Position numbers and translations under genes: made by a program
Assembly (NCBI RefSeq): GCF_003576645.1
Contig: NC_044930.1
Span: 20,428,819 to 20,492,818, forward strand
Direction of reading: 5' to 3'
Source of the DNA: Ipomoea triloba
Taxonomy: Eukaryota > Streptophyta > Magnoliopsida > Solanales > Convolvulaceae
Length of the DNA: 64,000 bases
In this document: piece after piece, positions 55,226 through 64,000 of the stretch
How the letters are laid out: every line of letters starts with the position of its first letter
Numbering within the stretch: position 1 is the first letter of the stretch
The notes under the pieces: model-generated
Database searches by the model: none
Seen by the model: only the letters and a program-made list of their open reading frames with translations
Told to the model about the DNA's origin: nothing

Positions 55226-58200
55226 CTAAACTGCAAGTTTCATTTTTTCTTCAACCAATTCAATACAACGGAATAAAACCAGTACAATGGGGTTGAGGGA
55301 ACACATTGTATCCTGCGCCAGTTGATCGTAATCTTTCTGGTTTTCTGCCATGACTCCAGTAACTAATGTGCGAAGTGGCAAGAGCCATCCACTATGAGCC
55401 CTCTCTAATTTGTCCTTGGATAGCACACTGGTGTAGTTAGTTTTCCCTGTTCCATGAACACAAATGAAAGCAATTATAGGTTCCTGTTCCTGTTTCATTG
55501 TTTCAACAAAAACTTATTTGCCCAAAATTTACTGCCAGAAGTATAGTATAAGGCAGATGCTAAACATGTCACTGAAAGGATTCAGAATAATATGTATGTT
55601 TTAAATAGGACACCACAGACACACACACACACACACACACAAACAAGAACGAGACAAACTCCATTAGTTTTTGGAAACATGTAACTTACATGTAACAGGA
55701 CTACTAATATCACACAGAACCTACCAAAGTCCGTTGTCATTTCATACAACATTGCATCTTGTACACACTAAACCTAGTTGACAGGAGAATGGAATTACAA
55801 TGGTGCTTGAGCAGAACCACCAAAAATATTACATAGATTTTAATCTATACACTTCTAGGAGGATTTTAATAAGTTTAATTGAAAGTTTACTCAGTTTCTT
55901 TAATTTAGCAGAGATATTCCGCTAAATTCTTGTAGACAAGGATCCTAAAGGCCCTTGGAGAGATTCCAAAAGACCAATTGTCATTTGTTTGTTTGTTTCT
56001 TTCTTACGTTTGTTTATTTCAAAGTTAGCATAAATACTCGTTAGCATACATACTCTTTCTTAATGACACGCCTCAAATAATTACTTGCTTACCAGCTGAC
56101 TCTGTAATCAGCACGAACCTGTAGAGATTGAGTGCTGCTAGAACCTGCAGTGTAAAAGAACTTCTCAGAGAATAGTAATTTAGCAACGAGAGAGAGAGAG
56201 CAGAGATTCTGCAGATCTTGTAAACATTTTAAACAATTCATGCAAGGTTTAGTAGATAAAATAGTTCCAAACAAATGGTCAACTTTGAAGATATTACTTG
56301 GGACTCCATCATTAGCACTGAGGGGTGTATGCCCCTCGGCCCAGGAAAGAAGCCCATCACTTTGGCCCTAGGGTTTCAGTTGTGGGCCTTGCTCCATAGC
56401 CTTGTTTTGGGTCTCCATTCATGGTTCAGTTCTTGGAATATCAGTCCTCATCCTTGGAAGATTAGTCCTTGTCCTCAATTGACAGCATTTAATAGAAGAT
56501 TTTGTAACTGCCATAATGAAGGCCACTCCCCACTATCTAGCAGTTCTGTTAATTACTTAATTATTTTATTTTTGCCCACTAATAACTTTATTATATCTTC
56601 CCAAAAGGTTGAATCCCCAACCCTAACCCGACAGAGCATCTGGGAGGATGTAAATCATGGTAACTCAGTTGAACACAGAGGCTAGACCTTTGCTTACTGC
56701 GCACAAGGAGCCCCCCTCACTTTGAGAGGTTGCTCCCACACTGCCGCTGGTAAGACTCGATCCTTGGTCTTTCTTCCCAAACTTCATCCCTGTGGCTAAC
56801 TGAGTTGCCCATGCGGGCTACTAATTACTTAATTGTTACCCAGTACTTGGGAGTTACGTTAATTATTGCTCCTCTATCTAGTAATTAATAGATGCAAAAT
56901 GTATAAATAGTTGCCCACCTAGTATATTTCTGGAATCACTTATACTCGCAGATTCTCTCAAGGCAATACAGAAAGATTACATCCCCACGTGTCTGTTCGC
57001 TCTCTATTATCTAGCCTTAGCACAACGTTATTGGGTTTATGTTTGGCCAACCCCAATAAACCCAACAAGCACTGTCCAAGATAAGATCAGAATGCAAATG
57101 AGCCTAGTTCTTGAAATGCAGCATGTAAACCTTTCAGTTACTATGGCAGTAAATGCAATTCTTTTTCAACAGAAATCCAGCGAAATAACAGAACAGACAA
57201 CGCATAACATCAACATTTGTCGTGTTAGAAGGGCATGCCTTATCAATTATTATTATTATTATTATTATTATCAGTATATGGAAGGATATCAGAGTGGAAA
57301 GTCCACAAATTGCAATGGCAGAGGGAAACTATCAAACACACACACACATATGCTTACTGCATCAGTGTACTCAGGAAGGGATGGAGGGCCTCCTGTTGGG
57401 GGTTTGAGAACCAGTTCTACTAAATCAAGAATGCTGTCATCCCAAAATATTGGGCACTTTGAGGCTACAATCTTAGCTTCTAATCCTCCATTGTCCACTG
57501 AGGTTCTTTTACTGTATTCTGCATGCATTTCCCTTCTCACACAATCCATAAGAATTCCAATCTGCAAAAAGTACTTGTACTTAAATACAGTTTTGACAGC
57601 TAAAGTTGAAGCTTAAACAAATCAATGTACTTTCATGACTATTCAGCCATAGCATACCATGGAAGAAGAGTCGCAATTCTTTATCAAAGCTTTTAAGATG
57701 TCAAACCTCAGAGAACTTGGAATGTCAGCAAGCACCTGTTGTATAAAGCAACTAATAAAGCCTTAATATGCAAATGCAACTTCAAATTGCACACAAATAC
57801 TCAAAAATTCTTACTCTTAGTAGGGATTTCCTAATAGGGTTTTAGTGTACCTTTGAAACTTGTGTTTTAAAAACTTTCTATTGCCTTACTTCATTCTGGT
57901 TTCTTGGATTAAGTTTGACCAGTGTAAACAAGTACATAAAACTAAAAAAGGGGGAAACTCTTAAAATCAGGAAGCTCTGAAAATTTCACAAGGTTTTTTT
58001 TTTGGAGGGTTCAGGGAAAAGAGTGTAATTTACATGTTTCCAAGTGTAACTAAGGAACTTCTTACCAAATTTTCATAGGGATTGACAACTTCATTGCTGT
58101 TAGAGATATAAGGGTTAGTTGAGATATTTACTCTTAGCCCTTGGCTTTAGTGTTAGTAACCTGTGAAGAGATTGAGGGTGAATTTACAAGTCTGGATTAG

Positions 58201-61200
58201 TTGCAGAGCAATGCTATAACAAATCCAGAGCTTCTCTTGAGTCTTGAATATATACAATAGCAGTTTCATAAAACTTCATAATGGAACCATTAGTTTTCAC
58301 ACACTGAATTCTCAAGTTCCAGAGCAGCATAACACAATGAAATGTGAAATATAAAAATATGTAGGAATATCATCTTTTTAAATTTTGTTCCAAAGGATCA
58401 CTAGGTTTTCTTTTATCTTTGGGGGTGGAGGAGAGAAGGGAATTAGGTTCCAAATTCAGATGAACATGAGTATCCTAATATAGAATCAATGCAAAGAAAA
58501 AAAATACATAAGCAACAAACATTTATTTTTTTACAAGAAATACATAGAACTTCAAAATAAGGGACAAATTAGAACCTTGTTGAATGCTTCATAAGCATTC
58601 TTTCGTATAACCGCATCAGGCCCATACATAATGACTGATTGAATAGCCTGCCAAATGCATTTCAGATGTTAGGGAATAAAGAAGAGATAGAAACAATAGA
58701 GAACATAAGAATGAAATATATTACCAACAATCCAGCATGAAGAGAGGGCATATAGGAGCAGTCAATTTCTTCATCTTGTGCTTCATGACATTCACATCCA
58801 TCCATAATGCTGAGTAAGAAATCAAGAGCATGCCTCTTTAAATCCCATGACAGCTTAGCACAAGAGAAGACATGCTTTAACATGCCTACTGCCTGCCATC
58901 TCTTAGTCTGATTATTTTGAAGTTCTTTTCCTACTGCTGCTATATCTTCTGCAGCAGCCACAGCCACATCACCAAATTTGTAACCCCAAATTACTGTGCA
59001 ATATATCAGTTGAAAAGGAACAAGTGTTAATACATCAAACATCATCTATGTAAATAACTGAAAATATATATAGTACATAAAACCTGTCAGTGATGCACCA
59101 TGTTTGACATAAGAAAATTGAGTTATCTCATCATCCCTATCACCTGTACATTTTCCAGAAGTTGTTTAGTGGATTGCTGAACAATGATACACTTCCTAAC
59201 CAAGCAATACACTGAGATGCCAGTCTATATGGCAATGTTTAGTTTCCTAAACAGGATCGATAAATGGAAAGCATATAACTCACTTTGAACCATAATGTTT
59301 GTGATCTTATCAACATCACAACCAGTAATTAGGCCAATATATGACAAACCACAAAAGTGAAGAAAGTGTGAAAAGTGGAGCACGATAGAGAGAAAGTCTG
59401 CTGTTCTAGCCCTCGATGCTAGAGAAACAAGACCCTGCACATCAAGAATGTTTTGTTACATAAAACAAATGCAAAATAAGGAATTGATAGGGACATTGCA
59501 AAGGCATTCAAACAAAAAGGGAAGCGCTAAGTGTACTCCCAGAGAGTAGTGCTTATGCCACATGTCCTGATTTTATTTTAGGAAGAAAAAGAAAAGAAAA
59601 AATACAGACCCCTTTTTTCTAGGCTAATCAGTGTATGCCATGTCAACAGGGAATGAAGAATGGAGTAAAAAGAGGGAGTAAATATAGTATAACTCAAACA
59701 AAAATAAGAATAACTAGATCTAATAGATGAGATCTTATGTAAATAGCATTTACCATTAGTTGCAAGATCAAAAGGCCAAAAAGAGCATGCAGCTTTTGGT
59801 TATCCATCTGCTCTTATCCAAAAAAAAATGAACCCATTTAAGGCTTAACATAGATATTATTTAAAGCAAGACCAATTGTGTAGAAGTGTCACTGACCAAC
59901 TTTGCACAGACTGCCTGAACAGAATCTGCAATATCAATTGCTTTGGAAAACAAGTCAAAAGCATCAGCATCCTCATCATCTGTCTGTAATGCCATGAAAT
60001 TTAAAATCTGAAGAACAACAGGTACTGCAGCTTTTACTTGCTCAAATTGCCGTCTCTGGATGCGTATTAGAACTGAAACCAAAATGGCCATAATGGAAGT
60101 TCAACCCAAATGGCAAAAATAAAGAGTAGCTTCTTTGAAGTTATAGCATGAAATCAATAACGGTTGCCGTCTCTGGATGCGTATTAGAACTGAAACCAAA
60201 ATGGCCATAATGGAAGTTCAACCCAAATGGCAAAAACAAAGAGTAGCTTCTTCGAAGTTATAGCATGAAACCAATAACGGTAGCATATGAACTTGCAATT
60301 GATACCTGATGAGGCTATAAAAATGTAAATCCACTAAAAGATCCCCAATGCTATCATTTTAATGAATATGCTCAAATATCCCACTATAAGTGACAATTAC
60401 TTAGCAGCAAATAAACTAAAGATATTTTTAAAATTTGAATATGTTTTATGTAAGAGGCACAGCAAGATAAAACATGCCCAAATTACAAATAAGGGCAAAC
60501 ATTTTTCATGCTTTTACCTTTTGCAACCCCACTCAGAAGAGGTGCATAATAAAGAGAAGTCTGGAATAGCTCATTTGGAGAACTTAATGCCTAACAAATT
60601 GCAAGAGAAATTTGTTAAAAGAATAAATAAATAAATAATCAATTTAAAAACAAACTGAGTACATAACACATATACTCAAATTTAGACATAATAAACAAGT
60701 TATAAATTTTATGACCATCGAGACAAACAGAAAAAGGGAGAAGGATTAAGATGCATTGAACTCCAGCAACAGCTTGGTAACAAGTTAAATGTCATACATC
60801 ACAAAGAATTGAAAGCATCTCGCGCGGACCACACTTGTCAAGTAGATGATCAATAAAACTTTCAGCGAGATCAGAACATCTCTTCGATGCGCAGGCAAGT
60901 TTGCACACTGCCTTCGGCAACTCAAATGATAGTGCTTCAAGAATTTCCTGAAACAAAGCGGCAACAGTGAACTATTCCTCAACAGCGAAATAAATCGTTG
61001 CAAATGCAATTTTTTCTTTCCGTTTCTTGACGAACTAGTTTTATAAGTTCAACTTAACTAGAAAAGTACCAGGTTTAGAGAAGGAGAAGCCGTGAATCTA
61101 TGAATTTCCGTAAGAATTTGGAAGGCTTTTCTCTCGGAGTCTTCATTCTCTGCTTCTTGCAAAACCGTATCCGAAGTCGAGTTTAGAAACTCAACGAGCT

Positions 61201-61415
61201 CCGACACCGATCGATCGGAATCACTGTAGTCTCCGGCTTCAATCGACTGCAGCATACGCAAATCAGCAACACACCTCAACTGCATACTCACATACATTAC
61301 AGATACACGTAACAAAGTGAGAGAGTAGGCTTACACGAGAGCATGAAGCTAGGTGATGTTGAAGGCTAAGAATGGTAGAATCAGACGATGAAGAAGACGG
61401 TGACTCTTCAGACAT
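55226..61415 (-). CDS. ALF4: Aberrant lateral root formation 4 / Glomulin homologue, 14 exons
   Basis: Exons (minus): 61415-61335, 61246-61070, 60947-60798, 60590-60518, 60072-59897, 59807-59754, 59434-59284, 59143-59084, 58993-58725, 58647-58576, 57735-57658, 57561-57358, 56144-56093, 55446-55226. All junctions are GT-AG, phases agree, and the total is 605 residues. The start MSEESPSSSSSDST is preferred, although an in-frame ATG lies 11 codons upstream. The chain is alpha-helical, HEAT-like (SIEAGDYSDSDRSVSELVEF, ELPKAVCKLACASKRCSD), as in Glomulin. Arabidopsis ALF4 is needed for lateral root initiation and, like Glomulin, binds RBX1 to restrain SCF ubiquitin ligases. Here the gene looks intact despite a solo LTR in intron 12 and a tandem duplication at the exon 5 acceptor. 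Family assignment is by recognition of the sequence, not a search. Confidence 0.88.
55619..55641. repeat. (AC)n microsatellite in ALF4 intron 13
   Basis: AC run of about 23 bases. Confidence 0.95.
56319..57067 (+). mobile_element. Solo LTR in ALF4 intron 12
   Basis: It begins TGAGGGGTGTATG and ends AATAAACCCAACA, 749 bp. AGCAC flanks both ends exactly (56314-56318 and 57068-57072). A TATA-like TATAAATAG near 56905, followed by CTTATACTCGCAG, suggests a plus-strand U3-R-U5 order, antisense to ALF4. No internal domain is present. Lineage unknown. Confidence 0.75.
57246..57271. repeat. (ATT)n microsatellite in ALF4 intron 12
   Basis: ATT run of about 26 bases. Confidence 0.95.
60047..60280. 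repeat. 117-bp tandem duplication over the exon 5 acceptor of ALF4
   Basis: TTGCCGTCTCTGGATGCG begins at 60047 and at 60164, and the two 117-bp copies differ at about three positions. Each copy carries the first ~26 bases of exon 5, its AG acceptor and the upstream intron. The second copy is therefore a decoy exon start inside intron 4. Confidence 0.93.
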
Positions 61416-61988
61416 TTTTATGCTCTCCCGATTGAAGCCCTTGCACAACAGAAAAAAGGTTCGCGGGAAATTTGTGTATCTCTCAGTGGAAATAACTCAA
61501 ATACTACGTGGGCATTGCCGAGTCAACCCAATCAACAGAACAGAACAGGGCAAATTATACTCTGACATGATTTAAGCTGGATTAAGATACATTTTTAACA
61601 TATTGAATATTTGTCTATGTGGATAATATCATACTATTAAATAATAATGTACATTTAGTTTACAAATAATATTTTTAGTATATTAAAATATTCATTGTAT
61701 TCGGTGTAATTACAATATTTGATTGCTGAAAGTACGCTATTTTGTATAATGTACATTCAATACATGATAATATACTTCTAGTATATTAAAAATGTATATT
61801 TTGTTATTGTTCACACAGCATATGGTCCGCACAATAATTTGCCTTATTTGTGTATGAAAGTTTGTTATTCAAAGGTATATTATATGATTACTTGAAAGCT
61901 CAATAATTCAATCATTATTCCATGGACTATGTGTAACGTTTTTCTATTATTTTTAATATAACATTATGATAAGTTATGATAATATTAA

Positions 61989-62289
61989 GGGTGTGTTTGG
62001 TTGGTAGGTTTAGGCATAAGGTATGGGTATCAAAGTGATTGTTATTATTTGGTTGATAGGTTTTTAAAATACTACTATGGGTTTGGAATACTCCATTAAT
62101 TGGAAAACCCATATCCTAATGAAATAAGGGTTTCATTTCCATTCCTCCTTTTTCCCCCAACTATTAATAATCATTCTCATTCTACCCTACTACCAAACAT
62201 GCAAAATACTTTCACCAAAACGCATTACCCTTATTAAGTATTTGATACCCATACCGATTTCGATTCCTATGTGCGAACCAAACACACCC
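61989..62289. mobile_element. Tourist/PIF-like MITE
   Basis: GGGTGTGTTTGG and CCAAACACACCC are perfect inverted ends. TAA on each side (61986-61988 and 62290-62292) is the TSD. Length 301 bp. It has the same end sequence as the MITE at 38594. Confidence 0.88.
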
Positions 62290-62293
62290 TAAG

Positions 62294-62464
62294 TGTTTGA
62301 TATGTGGTGCAACACTAATAACCTAATAGCAAGACTTCATTTATGGTTAGGATTTAGGAGTCTGGTTAGGGTTTAGGAGACCTAATAACATACAACAACT
62401 ACAATGATGCCAGTGGTTATATAAGGACACCAAGGTTGCAAAAATTGCTAGGCGGACGCCTAGG

Positions 62465-62495
<31 letters not shown>

Positions 62496-63147
62496 AAAAA
62501 AAATAAAAAAAAAATATTTTAAGTGTTAATAATTGTAAAGTGTTTAATATTGTAAGTCTTTACACTTTAATAGTTAAATATTTAATACTTATTAAGTTAT
62601 TGGTTATTATTTATTAATTATTAGTGCATTACTTATTAGTTTAATTTAGTTATTACTTATTATTTTATTAAGTTATTACTTATTATTAGACTATTAGAGT
62701 ATTAGTTAATACATTATAACATTAATAGTTTAAATGTTTTAGATTTATAATTTTTTTTAATTAAAAAAAAAAAAACCAGCCGGTCGGCCTAGGCGGCCCA
62801 GGCGCCCGGCTAGGTGGGCTAGGTGGCCTAGGCGCCGCCTAGTCGGCCGACTAGGTGCCTGGCCGCGGAGGAGGCCGATTTCGGCCTTCCTCGACGCGGC
62901 CGGGCGCCGCCTAGCGCCTAGGCGCGATTTTTGCAACACTGAAGGTCACCAATCCTTTCACTGCTCACACTACATTCCTCATACACCATCTAGAGAGAGC
63001 TGAGTAGAAGTGAGAGACAAAATGCTTATGTAAACTTTGCAGCAGTCCAGATCACTCAACCGTCATTAACTCATAGCTATGGCTGGAGGTTAGTACGATC
63101 CTTATTATCACATATTAATGATTTCATGTGATATAATTATTCTAACA
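62294..63147 (+). mobile_element. 5' LTR of another Copia element, interrupted by an hAT-like insertion
   Basis: The 3' edge is firm: TTCTAACA ends at 63147, two bases before TGGTATCAGAG (63150). The 5' edge at TGTTTGATATG is a guess. A TATA-like TTATATAAGG lies near 62417, just before the hAT-like insertion at 62431. Without the insertion and its TSD the LTR would be about 335 bp. Confidence 0.5.
62431..62941. mobile_element. hAT-like non-autonomous element, GC-rich 3' part
   Basis: The ends CAAGGTTGCAAAAAT and ATTTTTGCAACACTG form imperfect inverted repeats of the CAGTGTTGCAAAA type. AAGGACAC (62423-62430) and AAGGTCAC (62942-62949) match at 7 of 8 positions, the hAT TSD size. The left half is AT-rich. 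The right half is a dense run of GCCTAGGCG-like palindromes. Confidence 0.8.
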
Positions 63148-63149
63148 GT

Positions 63150-63160
63150 TGGTATCAGAG
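63150..63160 (+). other. Copia primer-binding site (initiator tRNA-Met)
   Basis: TGGTATCAGAG follows the LTR end by two bases, the standard plant Copia position and sequence. Confidence 0.8.
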
Positions 63161-63955
63161 TTTGTATAATCTCCGCCTGGTTCTTTTAATTATATATACA
63201 TAATATTTGAATATGTTATATACATTGTATAATTGAGAAACATATTTGAATAGTTTTTTTGCAATTGTTATTAGTCTGGGCTGTTTAAAATATTTTTTCC
63301 GCATTAAGAAACAAAAAATTTTCAATAAGATATTGTTTTTTTTTCTCCCTACTGCTTCGCCGTTCTTTTTTGGAATTTCCATCGCCGGATGCCATTGTTG
63401 TTGGTGTAGACGACGGTTTTTAGTCAAACATTTTTTTTTTCGTTCTTCCATCATTCTCCACTTCTTCCTTCAGTTGCCGACAACAATAGAACTTCGATAA
63501 TGACAGATGGATCGACGATGACGCTAAGGAATGACGTCAGCCGAACTGGTTTGTGATGCGACTAAGGCGGGGGGACGGCGACGGCGTTGGCGTTGCTTCA
63601 AGGCTGGGCAGTGGAGGCGAAGATGGGTTTTCCCAGTTATGTCGCTTCTGCCTTCCTCTCTTTTAGGCGACGCCAGCGACCATTCTGTTGTTCGTCCTCC
63701 ATGGCTACTCACCTACTCCAGGTTGCGCTGCTATTAGGGTTAATTGGAGAAGATGATGATGACTTAAGATGTTGGGTCGAGTCGGGTCAAGTCTGGCCTT
63801 CGAGATCTACATTGTCATACTTATATTGAAGTGTTGGGTTGGACTTCCTTCCTATGTGGGAATGTTTATGAAGAATATGAATTATGAATGAACAAAGGAA
63901 AAGATGGAAGACGGTAGCAGGTTGTGAAAGGAAACAAACTTCCTTTTTTGTTTCA

Positions 63956-64000
<45 letters not shown>
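63161..64000 (+). other. Copia leader region and right edge, no identified gene
   Basis: Downstream of the primer site no gag is recognised before the window ends. Mixed T-rich and GC-rich sequence is seen, with short frames that match nothing I know. The last 43 bases (63958-64000) are an AT microsatellite that runs off the edge. Confidence 0.5.

Noticed and set aside
62757..62939. Arginine-rich minus-strand frame
   Set aside because: It is read from the GCCTAGGCG palindromes of the hAT-like element.

Overview
The window is nuclear DNA from a flowering plant, most likely a eudicot. It is AT-rich and full of transposable elements, and its genes have spliceosomal GT-AG introns and belong to plant families. 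I cannot name the species. Five protein-coding genes are well supported: a PNRC-motif protein (27972-28541, +), a 93-aa two-exon protein of unknown function (31178-31551, -), a single-exon TM9SF/nonaspanin membrane protein (36006-37991, -), a five-exon nuclear-type protein with a DLNxxP (EAR) motif (51442-54708, +), and a 14-exon ALF4/Glomulin homologue (55226-61415, -). In the multi-exon models every splice phase was checked by hand and the exons join without a frame break. The last two genes converge, with about 520 bp between their stop codons. Nothing indicates an operon-like or shared-pathway arrangement.

Layout. 1-3562: 5' part of a minus-strand Ty3-like, Athila/LARD-type LTR element (gag-like ORF, tRNA-Asp-type primer site, LTR). 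3563-6279: decayed Copia pol plus a short 3' LTR. 6280-9118: MITE and SINE-like insertions. 9124-11940: a 2.8-kb solo LTR with a perfect 5-bp target-site duplication (TSD). 12560-15219: a minisatellite-filled TIR element, a Copia gag remnant and a Mutator-like MITE. 15481-25608: a Helitron carrying a truncated Tat-type Ty3 element. This stretch is present in three overlapping near-identical copies separated by single N bases, which I read as unmerged contigs rather than biology. 27.7-38.3 kb: three of the genes, with Mutator-like, minisatellite and TIR elements between them. 38.6-41 kb: nested MITEs and a long-TIR Mutator MITE. 43259-48901: a complete but inactivated Copia element with 514-bp LTRs and a 5-bp TSD. 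50.2-51 kb: another minisatellite-filled TIR element and a poly-A tract containing an N. 51.2-61.4 kb: the two convergent genes, with a solo LTR in one ALF4 intron. 61.9-64 kb: a Tourist-like MITE, then the 5' LTR and primer site of another Copia element whose LTR is interrupted by an hAT-type element.

I see no CRISPR array, rRNA, intact tRNA or prokaryotic-style operon. The strongest candidates for something poorly described are the three TIR elements built almost entirely of ~106-140 bp tandem units, a 14-residue tandem expansion inside a reverse transcriptase, a primer site that mimics a whole tRNA T-arm, and the small conserved 93-aa gene. The main caution is the assembly artefact at 18.2-25.6 kb, which inflates the locus by about 4.4 kb.
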